Origin: CALCKW01 sp033852095
Lineage (GTDB): Bacteria; Pseudomonadota; Gammaproteobacteria; CALCKW01
DNA: 64,000 nucleotides
Reading direction: 5' to 3'
Assembly (NCBI GenBank): GCA_033852095.1
Contig: JAWSVD010000134.1
Location: 37,482-101,481, forward strand
The notes below the pieces were generated by a model that searched no databases, was not told the DNA's origin, and saw nothing but the letters and a program-made list of their open reading frames with translations. The translations under genes and the position numbers were made by a program. Positions within the stretch are counted from its first letter, which is position 1. Each line of letters starts with the position of its first letter. Shown here in pieces: positions 18,058 through 26,867 of the stretch.

Positions 18058-18692
18058 TGCCCGCCGCAGCACAAGACAAGCGCGGCAGCCCCACGGCGCA
18101 GCCGCAATTCGTGCCAAAATTCCGGCTGCGCCAGTGGCTGCTGGTGAGCGCGCTCAGCGCAGTCGGCCTGTGGCTAGTCGTCAGTCGCAGCCCCAGCCCC
18201 AGCCCCGAATTCGAAAGCGTCTCCATGGCGAGCGCCCAAGCCGATTATTACCTCGAATCCCTGGTATTGATCAGCACTAACGCCCACGGCGACCTAGACT
18301 ACACACTCAGCGCAGACACACTGATCCACCTGCCCGGCGAAGCCAAGGCCATTGTCTCCTCCCCCTCCCTGCTGGTGCACAGCAAAGACAGCGACTGGGC
18401 CCTCAGCGCGCAGCAGGGCACGCTGCCGGACCACGGCAAAGTCATCGATTTGACGGGGGATGTGCAACTTGAGCAACTCGCCGGCGGTCAGACACCTGTG
18501 CGATTATCAACCCCTAGCCTGCGCTTAGACCGACAGCGGCGATTGTTCAGCAGCGACAGCGGCGTGGCGGTAGAAGGCCCCGGCTGGCAATTGCGCGCAG
18601 ACAAAATGACCGGCCGCGTGGACAGCGGCAAATTGATTTTCAGAGACAACAACCATGTTCAATACGCACCCCCCCGGCAAACTGAAAAGTGA
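18057..18692 (+). CDS. lptC: LPS export system protein LptC
   Basis: 211 residues with one N-terminal membrane helix (about 26-43) and a periplasmic beta-jellyroll: DYYLESLVLISTNAHGDLDYTL, then LTGDVQLEQ and PSLRLDRQRRLFSSDSGVAVEGPGW. LptC links LptBFG to LptA in the trans-envelope bridge. The gene starts in the kdsD stop (TGATG) and its last 38 bases overlap lptA. Its stop lies within a 15-base tandem repeat. Confidence 0.9.
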   Translation: MPAAAQDKRGSPTAQPQFVPKFRLRQWLLVSALSAVGLWLVVSRSPSPSPEFESVSMASAQADYYLESLVLISTNAHGDLDYTLSADTLIHLPGEAKAIVSSPSLLVHSKDSDWALSAQQGTLPDHGKVIDLTGDVQLEQLAGGQTPVRLSTPSLRLDRQRRLFSSDSGVAVEGPGWQLRADKMTGRVDSGKLIFRDNNHVQYAPPRQTEK

Positions 18693-19251
18693 CAAACTGA
18701 AAACTGACAAGCTGAAAGCCAGCAAGCCGGCACCTGCTAGGCCAGCACGGCGGCAACTGCTGCCGCTGGCCCGCTCGATCAGCCTTGGACTCTGTTACGC
18801 CCTGAGCACGCCGGCCATGGCGCTGCCACAAGACAGCCAGCAGCCGGTGGAAATCAGCGCCGACCGCACCGAATTCGACAGCGGAAAGCAACAGCACACC
18901 CTCAGCGGCCGGGTGCAAATCACCCAGGGCAGCATGCGCATTGACGCCGAAGAAATCACCCTGCGCCTCAAAGACGGCCAGATCACCGAAGTTAACGGCC
19001 GCGGCACGCCACTGCGCTACCGCATCACCGACAACGACGGCCAGCCGCTGGAAGCCAGCGCGCGGCAGATCATCTACCGCCCGGTCGAGGCCAAGCTCTC
19101 GCTGCTGGGGGACGCCACGCTCAATCGACCCGACCGCGCGCTCAGCGGTGAACGCATCGACTACAACATCGGCACAGCCCGCATCAACGCGGTCGGCAGC
19201 AAAGACAAGCGCGTGAAAATCGTGATCCAACCGGAAAAGAAAAAACCATGA
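18655..19251 (+). CDS. lptA: LPS transport periplasmic protein LptA
   Basis: 198 residues. The OstA-like jellyroll starts near PVEISADRTEFDSGKQQHTL and continues with GRVQITQGSMRIDAEEITL. Signal-sequence features are present (SISLGLCYALSTPAMA), but they follow an unusually long basic N-terminal extension containing KLKSD, KLKTD and KLKAS, encoded by three 15-base repeats. No internal ATG gives a shorter precursor. It ferries LPS across the periplasm between LptC and LptD. The end overlaps lptB by 4 bases. Confidence 0.92.
   Translation: MFNTHPPGKLKSDKLKTDKLKASKPAPARPARRQLLPLARSISLGLCYALSTPAMALPQDSQQPVEISADRTEFDSGKQQHTLSGRVQITQGSMRIDAEEITLRLKDGQITEVNGRGTPLRYRITDNDGQPLEASARQIIYRPVEAKLSLLGDATLNRPDRALSGERIDYNIGTARINAVGSKDKRVKIVIQPEKKKP
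18678..18722 (+). repeat. Three 15-base tandem units at the lptC/lptA overlap
   Basis: Units at 18678-18692, 18693-18707 and 18708-18722, of the form CAAACTGAAAAGTGA with slight drift in the third. They encode the KLKxD repeats of LptA, and the first unit carries the lptC stop codon. Confidence 0.85.
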
Positions 19252-19973
19252 GCGCCCTGCACGCCCACAACCTGCGCAAAAGCTACGGCCGCCGGACCAT
19301 CGTCAGCGACGCCAGCCTGAGTGTCAGAAAAGGCGAGGTGGTCGGGCTGCTCGGCCCCAACGGCGCGGGCAAGACCACCTGCTTCTACATGATTGCAGGC
19401 CTGGTCAAGGCGGATGCCGGCCAGATCACCCTCGACGACCAAGACATCACCCGCCTGCCGGTCCACTTGCGCGCCAAGGCAGGCCTAGGCTACTTGCCAC
19501 AGGAGGCCTCGGTCTTCCGCAAACTGTCGGTCGCCGACAACATCCGCGCCGTGCTCCAGCTGCGCCCCGAGCTCAACCGCAGCCAGCGGGACAAACAATT
19601 GGAGATGTTGATCGAAGAACTGCAGATAGATCACATTCGCGACAGCCAGGGTATGTCACTCTCTGGAGGGGAGCGGCGCCGCGTCGAGATCGCGCGCGCA
19701 CTGGCGATGGAGCCGCGCTTTATCCTGCTGGACGAGCCCTTTGCGGGTGTAGACCCCATATCCGTGGGCGACATACAGCGCATCATCAAGCACCTCAGCA
19801 GCCGCGGCATCGGTGTTTTGATCACGGACCACAACGTGCGCGAAACCCTCGGCATCTGCGAGCGAGCGTATATTTTGGGGAATGGAACGGTTCTGGCAGA
19901 GGGAACACCACAGGAGGTGCTGGACAATACCCAAGTGCGGGAAATCTACTTGGGTGACAACTTCCAGATATGA
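19248..19973 (+). CDS. lptB: LPS export ABC transporter ATP-binding protein
   Basis: 241 residues, complete ABC ATPase: Walker A GPNGAGKTTCF, Q-loop region YLPQEASVF, signature LSGGERRRVEIARAL, Walker B FILLDEPFAGVD and the switch His in LITDHNVRET. It powers LPS extraction from the inner membrane with LptFG, which are not in the window. ATGA overlap with lptA, then 261 bases to rpoN. Confidence 0.97.
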   Translation: MSALHAHNLRKSYGRRTIVSDASLSVRKGEVVGLLGPNGAGKTTCFYMIAGLVKADAGQITLDDQDITRLPVHLRAKAGLGYLPQEASVFRKLSVADNIRAVLQLRPELNRSQRDKQLEMLIEELQIDHIRDSQGMSLSGGERRRVEIARALAMEPRFILLDEPFAGVDPISVGDIQRIIKHLSSRGIGVLITDHNVRETLGICERAYILGNGTVLAEGTPQEVLDNTQVREIYLGDNFQI

Positions 19974-19996
19974 TGCAGTATTTATGCCATTATTAT

Positions 19997-20044
19997 GTCA
20001 CTAATGTTCTATTTGTGACCAGTAAATGTCTATTTGAGACATTT
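19997..20044. promoter_or_regulatory. Adjacent inverted repeats upstream of rpoN
   Basis: GTCAC-N13-GTGAC (19997-20019) followed by AAATGTC-N7-GACATTT (20024-20044), in an AT-rich patch between lptB and rpoN. There is no T-run, so an operator or mRNA structure is more likely than a terminator. A further hairpin CTCAGG/CCTGAG lies at 20097-20113. Confidence 0.35.
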
Positions 20045-20234
20045 GCCTAAAGTATCGCTTGCAGCCTGACAAACACCATCCATACTTCCTCTTGCACTCA
20101 GGCGAGACCTGAGCCTAAGGTAGAAGCCAACCCAGCACCGAAAGTGGTCACTGGGAGAGGCATCGGCAAATTCTAGCGCTAGTCCTGCCGCTATACGGTA
20201 AGAGCACGCGCCCGGTGAAGGAAAGTGGAACGTC

Positions 20235-21770
20235 ATGAAACAAGCACTAAATATGAGAATGGGCCAATCACTGGCCATGACACCTCAACTGCAGCAAGCC
20301 ATACGGCTGCTGCAATTGTCCACACTGGAGCTGCAGTCTGAAATCCAGGACGCACTGGAATCAAACCCCCTGCTAGAGGTCAACGAAGAAGACCACAGCA
20401 GCACAACCGAAGAAGCGTCATCCACTACCCGCAAAGAAGTGCGCGAAGCCGAAGCCGAGACCGCCAAGGCCAAAGAGCTCGAAGTGGCGGACGGCGGTTT
20501 TGCCGACTCCCCCGAAGAGAAAGGCTCAGACGAGAGCCTGCAGTCCGAGAGCATGCCGGACGAGCTGCCCGTCGACAGCGCCTGGGAAGACGTCTACGAG
20601 CCCAGCTACACCGCTTCCTCGTCACGCGGCGAAGAAGGCACACGAGACTTCACTGAATTCCACAGCAGCGGCGCAGCGTCCTTGCAGGACCATCTGCTGG
20701 AGCAGCTCTACCTGAGCCCCCTGAGCAACTCAGAGCACCAGACCGGTGCCGCCATCATCGAAGCCATCGATGACGCAGGCTACTTGAGCGACCCCTTAGA
20801 AGACATCGTCGAAAGCAGCAACCAAGACCTCGAAGAGCGGCAGCAGATGAGCAACGACAGCGCCGAAAAGCTGCTGAGCTTCATCCAGCGCCTCGACCCC
20901 ATCGGCTGCGGCGCTCGCAACATCGGAGAATGCATGTACGTGCAGCTCGAGCAATTGCCCAGCTCCCCCATTCGCGATCGTTCTTTGACGGTGGTCGGCA
21001 GACATTTGGCGCTGCTGGGCGCTCACGACCTGCCAAAAATTCGCCGGGAAATGAAAATCACCGAAGGCGAGCTGCAGGAAGCGATCGACCTTATCCGCTC
21101 GGTCAACCCCCGCCCCGGCGCACAAATCACCGCCAACAACGCGCAATACATCGTCCCCGATGTCTTTGTGCGCCGTGAGCGCAACGCCTGGAAAGTCGAG
21201 CTCAACCCCGACATCGCCCCGCGACTGGGCATCAACAGCCTCTACGCCAACATGGTCAAGCGCGCCGACAAGAGCGACGACAACACCTTTATCCGCAACA
21301 ATCTGCAAGAGGCCCGCTGGTTCATCAAAAGCCTGCAGAGCCGCAACGAGACGCTGCTGCGCGTCGCCACGGCGATTGTCGAGCACCAACGTGACTTTCT
21401 CGAGCATGGCGAGATGGCGATGAAGCCTTTGGTTTTGCGCGACATCGCCGAACAACTGGAAATGCACGAATCAACGATCTCTCGGGTCACCACGCAGAAA
21501 TTCATGCACACGCCCCGCGGCATTCACGAATTTAAATACTTCTTCTCATCGCACGTCGCCACCGCCGACGGCGGCGAGTGCTCGGCCACGGCTATTCGCG
21601 CCATGATCCGCGAGCTGGTGGCCAGCGAGAACCACCAATCCCCCCTGAGCGACAGCAAAATTGCCAGCACGCTCGTGAACAACGGCATCAAAGTCGCACG
21701 ACGCACGATCGCAAAATACCGCGAATCCATGGCAATCCCTCCCTCAAACGAAAGAAAAAGGCTAAACTGA
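20235..21770 (+). CDS. rpoN: RNA polymerase sigma-54 factor
   Basis: 511 residues. Region I is the Gln-rich SLAMTPQLQQAIRLLQLSTLELQ segment, followed by a long acidic region II (about 50-150), a core-binding domain with RLDPIGCGARNIGE, a helix-turn-helix with HESTISRVT, and the RpoN box ARRTIAKYRE near the end. It directs transcription from -24/-12 promoters with enhancer-binding activators. It heads the rpoN-hpf-ptsN-hprK-rapZ-npr-ptsI cluster. Confidence 0.97.
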   Translation: MKQALNMRMGQSLAMTPQLQQAIRLLQLSTLELQSEIQDALESNPLLEVNEEDHSSTTEEASSTTRKEVREAEAETAKAKELEVADGGFADSPEEKGSDESLQSESMPDELPVDSAWEDVYEPSYTASSSRGEEGTRDFTEFHSSGAASLQDHLLEQLYLSPLSNSEHQTGAAIIEAIDDAGYLSDPLEDIVESSNQDLEERQQMSNDSAEKLLSFIQRLDPIGCGARNIGECMYVQLEQLPSSPIRDRSLTVVGRHLALLGAHDLPKIRREMKITEGELQEAIDLIRSVNPRPGAQITANNAQYIVPDVFVRRERNAWKVELNPDIAPRLGINSLYANMVKRADKSDDNTFIRNNLQEARWFIKSLQSRNETLLRVATAIVEHQRDFLEHGEMAMKPLVLRDIAEQLEMHESTISRVTTQKFMHTPRGIHEFKYFFSSHVATADGGECSATAIRAMIRELVASENHQSPLSDSKIASTLVNNGIKVARRTIAKYRESMAIPPSNERKRLN

Positions 21771-21804
21771 TCTACAGACGAAGTGCTTTTCCAAACAACC
21801 AGCA

Positions 21805-21839
21805 GCCACCGACATATGCTCGGTGGCGCGTTGTTTTTT
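21805..21839 (+). terminator. Terminator-like hairpin after rpoN
   Basis: An 8-bp perfect stem GCCACCGA/TCGGTGGC with a 7-base loop, followed by GCG and TTGTTTTTT. An AACAA before it could pair with the TTGTT after it. Confidence 0.75.
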
Positions 21840-21983
21840 CAGCACTTTTCTGGACATGGAGTCCACTTCAGATCAGCGCAAGGACGCCCCGGCGCACAAA
21901 AATTGCCGCTCGCAGCCGCGAGCAGCCATTCGCGCCAGCACAACAGCTGGCTCTGCTACACGCCTCTCAAATAGGAGCACTCT

Positions 21984-22313
21984 ATGAATCTCACCATCGC
22001 CGGACATCACCTGGAGGTCACAGATTCACTGCACCACTATGTCGGGGAAAAAATCGACAGATTGGAGCGACATTTTGACAACGTGACCGACATCCAGGTC
22101 ATCCTAAGCGTGGAAAAACAACGACAAAAAGCAGAGGCAACCGTGCACGTCACGGGCGCCACGTTGTTTGCCGAGACTGTTGACGAGAACATGTATGCCG
22201 CCATCGACTTGATGACCGACAAGCTAGACCGCCAAATCATCAAGCACAAAGAGAAGCTCAAAGACCACCACCGAAGGGAAAAAGAGCAGATCGACAAACA
22301 GCTAGAGGAATAG
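21984..22313 (+). CDS. hpf: Ribosome hibernation promoting factor, short form
   Basis: 109 residues, S30AE family: MNLTIAGHHLEVTDSLHHYVGEKIDRLERHFD, then KAEATVHVTGATLFAE and a basic helical end DRQIIKHKEKLKDHHRR. It binds 30S subunits and promotes inactive 100S dimers in stationary phase. The position between rpoN and ptsN is standard. The start is preceded by TAGGAG. Confidence 0.96.
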   Translation: MNLTIAGHHLEVTDSLHHYVGEKIDRLERHFDNVTDIQVILSVEKQRQKAEATVHVTGATLFAETVDENMYAAIDLMTDKLDRQIIKHKEKLKDHHRREKEQIDKQLEE

Positions 22314-22353
22314 TTTATTGCGGTCGGGGGTCACTCCTGACTTGACGTGAACG

Positions 22354-22392
22354 CTTCCCCGCTGTCTAATCGCCAACCCAACAGCGGGGAAG
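22354..22392. other. 12-bp perfect hairpin between hpf and ptsN
   Basis: CTTCCCCGCTGT pairs perfectly with ACAGCGGGGAAG across a 15-base loop. No T-run follows, so it is not a standard terminator. An RNA processing or stability element is possible. Confidence 0.6.
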
Positions 22393-22425
22393 ACTAGCCG
22401 TCGAAAATCGACCGGCCCAACCATC

Positions 22426-22890
22426 ATGCCTGGATTGTACAATCTACTGAAAGCTGAGCGCGTCATCTGTCGCGCAGACATCAGCAGCAAAAAACGCGCG
22501 CTGCAAACGCTCGCGGAAGTGCTTGCCAAAAGCGACCCTGAGCTCAAATCCCGCAAGGTGTTTGACAAGTTCTGTGATCGCGAAAGGCTGGGCTCGACCG
22601 CACTGGGCCACGGCATCGCCATCCCCCACTGCCGCATGGAGGGCCTCAAAGAACCGCTCGCCACCCTGATCACCTTGGCAGAGCCCATCGATTTCGACGC
22701 ACCGGACAATCAACCACTGGATTTACTCATCGGCCTGATGGTGCCCAGCGACGCCTGCGACACCCACCTGCAGCTGCTGGCGGACATCGCCAAGCGCTTC
22801 AGCGAGAAGGGCATGTGCGAAGCCGTGCGGCAAGCGAACAGCGCCGAAGAAGTGATGGACCTACTGCGCCCTAAAGCGCCGACTGAATGA
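22426..22890 (+). CDS. ptsN: PTS IIA-like nitrogen regulatory protein
   Basis: 154 residues, EIIA(Ntr). The phosphorylated histidine is His68 in GHGIAIPHCR; VFDKFCDRERLGSTALG precedes it. It ends the PtsP/NPr phosphorelay and, in the family, regulates potassium transport, nitrogen and stress responses by protein contact. It overlaps hprK by 4 bases. Confidence 0.95.
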   Translation: MPGLYNLLKAERVICRADISSKKRALQTLAEVLAKSDPELKSRKVFDKFCDRERLGSTALGHGIAIPHCRMEGLKEPLATLITLAEPIDFDAPDNQPLDLLIGLMVPSDACDTHLQLLADIAKRFSEKGMCEAVRQANSAEEVMDLLRPKAPTE

Positions 22891-23816
22891 CCACCAAGCT
22901 CACCATAGAATCACTCTACGAGGCGCTCTACGGGCCTCTCTCCCTGGCCTGGGTCGCAGGCCGCCAAGCCGCCAGCAAAGAAGTCTCACGCGACCGCAGC
23001 AAGGCGGAGCGCCCCAATTTGGTGGGCCACTTCAACCCCGTCTCACCCAACCGCATCCAGCTCATCGGCACCACCGAATATGCCGTGCTGCATGGCGACA
23101 CGCCGCACGATTATTTTGCGCGCACGCAAAGCTGCGACATCGTGATCTACAGCGATGACCTAGAGCCGCCAGCGGCCGCCGTGGAGCTGGCCGAACAGGC
23201 ATCCATCGCCCTGTTCAAATCCCCCCGCCCCGCCAGCGAGCTGATCGCGGAGCTGCGCTACTACCTGGCCAGACGGCTCGCCCCGAGCAAAGTGGAGCAC
23301 GGCGTGTTCCTCTGCGTGCTGGGTGGCGGCGTGCTGATCACCGGCGCCCCGGGGACCGGCAAGAGCGAAGTTGCCCTGGAACTCATCAGCCGGGGCCACA
23401 GCCTGGTTGCCGATGACGCCCCCATCTTCACCCGTATCAGCCCCACCGTCATCCAGGGGACCTGCCCCGAGATGCTGGAGAATTTCCTGGAGGTGCGCGG
23501 ACTGGGCATACTGAACGTGCAACAAATGTATGGCGACGCGGCAACTCGTAGTAAAATGACATTGCACCTCATCGTGCATTTGCAACAATGCACTGACGAA
23601 GACCTGCAACATTTTGATCGACTGGACGGGCAGCGACGCGTGCGTCGCATATTGGGCATCGAAGTGACGGAGATCACCATCCCCGTTGCGCCTGGTCGCA
23701 ACCTTGCAGTGCTCGTGGAAGCTGCAGCACGGAATTTCATGTTGATGTCACAAGGCATATACGCATCAGCGGATTTACAAGAAAAACAACGCCAGTTTTT
23801 GGCAAAGGGGATTTAA
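22887..23816 (+). CDS. hprK: HPr kinase/phosphorylase
   Basis: 309 residues. The N-terminal half is the less conserved HprK domain. The C-terminal half has Walker A GAPGTGKS at 153-160, then ALELISRGHSLVADDAP and the HprK signature LEVRGLGILNV. The enzyme phosphorylates or dephosphorylates a Ser on HPr. Here the npr gene two positions downstream keeps the Ser (Ser46). HprK is absent from enteric bacteria but known in many proteobacteria at this locus. Start overlaps ptsN (ATGA); the stop abuts rapZ. Confidence 0.95.
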   Translation: MTTKLTIESLYEALYGPLSLAWVAGRQAASKEVSRDRSKAERPNLVGHFNPVSPNRIQLIGTTEYAVLHGDTPHDYFARTQSCDIVIYSDDLEPPAAAVELAEQASIALFKSPRPASELIAELRYYLARRLAPSKVEHGVFLCVLGGGVLITGAPGTGKSEVALELISRGHSLVADDAPIFTRISPTVIQGTCPEMLENFLEVRGLGILNVQQMYGDAATRSKMTLHLIVHLQQCTDEDLQHFDRLDGQRRVRRILGIEVTEITIPVAPGRNLAVLVEAAARNFMLMSQGIYASADLQEKQRQFLAKGI

Positions 23817-24671
23817 ATGCGGTGCCTGATCGTTAGTGGACAGTCTGGCTCAGGGAAGAGTGTTGCCTTGCACACACTGGAAGATGCAGGTTATTACTGC
23901 ATCGACAACCTGCCCATCGAGTTGCTGCCAGATCTCATTAAAAAACTGGCGTCTCGCCCGATTCAAAACAAGATTGCCGTCGGCGTGGACGCCCGCTCCA
24001 GCGACGACCAAGGCATGAAATCCCTGCCCAAAATCCTGCAACAGCTGCGTGATGACGACGTCAAAGTCGAAGTCCTGTTCCTGCAAACCGATCTGGACAC
24101 CCTGGTGCGCCGCTTCAACGAAACGCGCCGCCGGCACCCACTGACCTCGGAAAACGTACCGCTGGTGCAGGCGATCAATCTGGAGCGCAAGCTGCTCGAG
24201 CCCGTCAGCATGTCGGCGGACGTCTTTATCGACACCACCACCAGCAATTTGCACCAGTTGCGCAAGCACATTCACGAGCGCTTCCTCGACGAAGACAGCG
24301 AAGGCATGTCGATACTGTTCCAATCTTTTGGCTACAAGCACGGCACGCCGCTGGACACTGACTTTGCCTTCGACATCCGCTGCCTGCCCAATCCGCACTG
24401 GGAAGTCAGCTTGCGCCCCCTGACGGGCCGCGACCAGCCCATCGTCAAATTCTTGGAAGAGCACGCCTCGGTCGAGGATATGTACCGCTCTATTTCGGAC
24501 TTTCTCACCCGTTTCGTGCCACACTTTGAGGCAGAGAACCGCGCCTACCTGACCATCTCCATCGGATGCACAGGTGGCCGCCACCGCAGCGTGTACATGT
24601 CTGAGCGCCTGGCTGAGCTGTTTCGCCAGACAGGGCGACCCGTGTCGGTACGGCACAGAGAGCTAGACTAG
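23817..24671 (+). CDS. rapZ: RNase adapter protein RapZ
   Basis: 284 residues: Walker A GQSGSGKS at 8-15, YYCIDNLP, VDARSS, and the C-terminal half GYKHGTPLDTDFAFDIRCLPNPHW with IGCTGGRHRSVYM. In E. coli RapZ senses glucosamine-6-phosphate and delivers the sRNA GlmZ to RNase E. Whether GlmZ exists here is unknown. The ATG follows the hprK TAA directly. Confidence 0.96.
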   Translation: MRCLIVSGQSGSGKSVALHTLEDAGYYCIDNLPIELLPDLIKKLASRPIQNKIAVGVDARSSDDQGMKSLPKILQQLRDDDVKVEVLFLQTDLDTLVRRFNETRRRHPLTSENVPLVQAINLERKLLEPVSMSADVFIDTTTSNLHQLRKHIHERFLDEDSEGMSILFQSFGYKHGTPLDTDFAFDIRCLPNPHWEVSLRPLTGRDQPIVKFLEEHASVEDMYRSISDFLTRFVPHFEAENRAYLTISIGCTGGRHRSVYMSERLAELFRQTGRPVSVRHRELD

Positions 24672-24700
24672 CTCACCCTACAAAGATCCGAGGAGAAAAC

Positions 24701-24970
24701 ATGCTTCGCGAAGATGTAGAAATAATCAACAAACTGGGGCTGCACGCGCGCGCTGCCGCCAAATTGGTCAAGGTGGCCTCCGCCTTTGAATCTCAAATTG
24801 ATATCGAACGCGAAGGGCACCAGGTCAACGCCAAAAGCATCATGGGCGTGATGATGCTGGCCGCCAGCCAGGGCACCTCCCTGGCCGTCAGCATCGAAGG
24901 GCCCGACGAAGCTGAGGCAATGGACGCGGTGCTAGACCTCGTCAACAACCGCTTCGACGAGGACGAATGA
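24701..24970 (+). CDS. ptsO: HPr family phosphocarrier protein (NPr)
   Basis: 89 residues. His15 in NKLGLHARAA is the PEP-dependent phosphorylation site. Ser46 in VNAKSIMGVMML matches the regulatory serine used by HprK. AGGAG precedes the start with good spacing. As the only HPr in the window, flanked by hprK, rapZ and ptsI, it probably carries phosphate from the PtsI-like enzyme to PtsN. Confidence 0.95.
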   Translation: MLREDVEIINKLGLHARAAAKLVKVASAFESQIDIEREGHQVNAKSIMGVMMLAASQGTSLAVSIEGPDEAEAMDAVLDLVNNRFDEDE

Positions 24971-24971
24971 A

Positions 24972-26723
24972 ATGAGCTTGATGTTCAGCGGGATCGGCGT
25001 ATCCCGTGGCATCGGCATTGCGACCACCCGGTTGCTGCTGCGCGACAAGCTTGAAATCCGCGAACGCAGCATCACCAAAGCCCGGGTCAAGGCCGAGATA
25101 AAGCGCTTCGATCAAGCCATCGAAACCGCCCAGCGAGAGCTGGAAGCTGTACGCAAATCCATCCCCACCGACGCCGGCGCCGACATCAGCTCCTTCATCG
25201 AGACACATTTGCTGATGATGTCGGACGAAGCTTTTGTCAACCAACCCCGCATCACTATTGGCGAGCAATTGGTCAACGCCGAGTGGGCGCTGCACCAACA
25301 CCGCGAAGCGATCATCAAAGTCTTTGAAGACATGGATGACCCCTACCTCTCCACGCGGAAAAATGACATCAATCACGTCGCAGACGCGGTCCTGCACGCA
25401 CTGCAACACGGCGATAAACGGCGCATCAAAACTGGCGAACAGGAGTGGGAAGGCGTCATTGTCGTCGCCGACGACCTGACCCCAGCCGACACTGTCATCA
25501 TGCAACACCAGGGCGTGGCCGGCTTCATCACTGAATCCGGTGGCCAGCTGTCACACACGGCTATCCTCGCACGCAGCCTGGGCATCCCGGCCATCGTCGG
25601 CATCCACAGCGCTCGCCGCTACATCCGCGACGGCGAAACCGTGGTAATGGACGGCGCCTCTGGCCTGGTTGCCGCCGACCCGCACGAAAAAACAATCGCC
25701 CTGTACCGCAAACGCCAGCGCGAGCAAAAACGCGCACTGCGCGAGCTGGAAAAACTGCGCGATGCAACCGCTGAGACCGCCTGCGGCACGCCCATCAATT
25801 TGCTGGCAAACATCGAGAACGATGACGACATCAAGGCGCTGCGTCGCGCCAACGCGGTCGGCGTCGGGCTCTACCGCACCGAGTTCCTCTACATGAACCG
25901 GGATGGCATCCCGACCGAGGAAGAACACTTTCAGGTCTACAGCAAGATCATCCGCGCCCTCAAGGGCGCTCCTTTCACCATTCGCACGGTCGACCTGGGT
26001 GCAGACAAACAATCTGCGCACACCGAAAAGGGCCCGCAAGAGCGCAACCCCGCACTTGGATTGCGCGGCATCAGGCGCTGCCTGCACGAACCCGCCCTGT
26101 TCGTGCCGCAGCTGCGCGCCATCTTGCGCGCTGCCGCCAAGGGACCGGTGAACATCTTGCTGCCCATGCTGACCAACCTCGACGAGATACAACAGACCCG
26201 AGCCGTGCTGGATCGAGTGCGCACCGCGCTGCTCGAAGAGGGCCGCAAGGTCGGTGAAAACATCCAATTGGGCGGCATGATCGAGGTGCCCGCCACCGCT
26301 ATCGCTGCGGATCAATTCGCGCGCGAACTCGACTTCATGTCCATTGGCACCAACGACCTGATTCAGTACACCCTGGCCATCGACCGCATCGACGACCACG
26401 TCAACTACCTCTATGACCCCCTGCACCCGGCGGTACTGCTGCTGATCAAAAACGTGCTCGACGCGGGCAGAAAACGCCGCGTGCCCGTGTCTATGTGCGG
26501 GGAAATGGCCGGCGACGAACGTTTTATACGGCTGCTGATGGGGCTTGGCCTGCGGGATTTTTCCATGCCCTCAAACTCCCTGCTGGCTGCTAAAAAAGTC
26601 ATCCTCGGCACCAAACTGCGGGAACTGCGCAAGCTCAGTGACAGCTTTATCAACGAGACCAATGCAGACAAAAGAGCGGCTATCCTAGAGAAGATCAACG
26701 CCAATACAGTCGTTGAAGACTAG
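24972..26723 (+). CDS. ptsI: Phosphoenolpyruvate-protein phosphotransferase (enzyme I)
   Basis: 583 residues, enzyme I length, without the GAF domain that marks PtsP. The phosphohistidine is His195 in GGQLSHTAILARSLGIPA. The PEP-binding domain shows GLYRTEFLYMNRD, RTVDLGADK, NPALGLRGIR, GGMIEVPA, FMSIGTNDLIQYTLAIDR and the catalytic Cys in PVSMCGEMAGD. It starts the phosphorelay by transferring phosphate from PEP to HPr. One base separates it from npr. No sugar-specific EIIBC gene is nearby. Confidence 0.95.
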   Translation: MSLMFSGIGVSRGIGIATTRLLLRDKLEIRERSITKARVKAEIKRFDQAIETAQRELEAVRKSIPTDAGADISSFIETHLLMMSDEAFVNQPRITIGEQLVNAEWALHQHREAIIKVFEDMDDPYLSTRKNDINHVADAVLHALQHGDKRRIKTGEQEWEGVIVVADDLTPADTVIMQHQGVAGFITESGGQLSHTAILARSLGIPAIVGIHSARRYIRDGETVVMDGASGLVAADPHEKTIALYRKRQREQKRALRELEKLRDATAETACGTPINLLANIENDDDIKALRRANAVGVGLYRTEFLYMNRDGIPTEEEHFQVYSKIIRALKGAPFTIRTVDLGADKQSAHTEKGPQERNPALGLRGIRRCLHEPALFVPQLRAILRAAAKGPVNILLPMLTNLDEIQQTRAVLDRVRTALLEEGRKVGENIQLGGMIEVPATAIAADQFARELDFMSIGTNDLIQYTLAIDRIDDHVNYLYDPLHPAVLLLIKNVLDAGRKRRVPVSMCGEMAGDERFIRLLMGLGLRDFSMPSNSLLAAKKVILGTKLRELRKLSDSFINETNADKRAAILEKINANTVVED

Positions 26724-26867
26724 AACAAGCCCGATCAGCGCCTGCGCCCTGGGCGTGCGGCACCCGTGCGCGGCGGCAATCAGCCCCGCGCACCACGGGA
26801 GCCTCCGCCCTCAGCGGAGATCCCTCAGCCCTCCCACCCCACTCTCCACCGCTGAGCGATCTGCCGC

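Noticed and set aside
26724..26867. Mg2+ riboswitch before mgtE
   Set aside because: Only two simple GC hairpins are present; the gap is too short and lacks M-box features.
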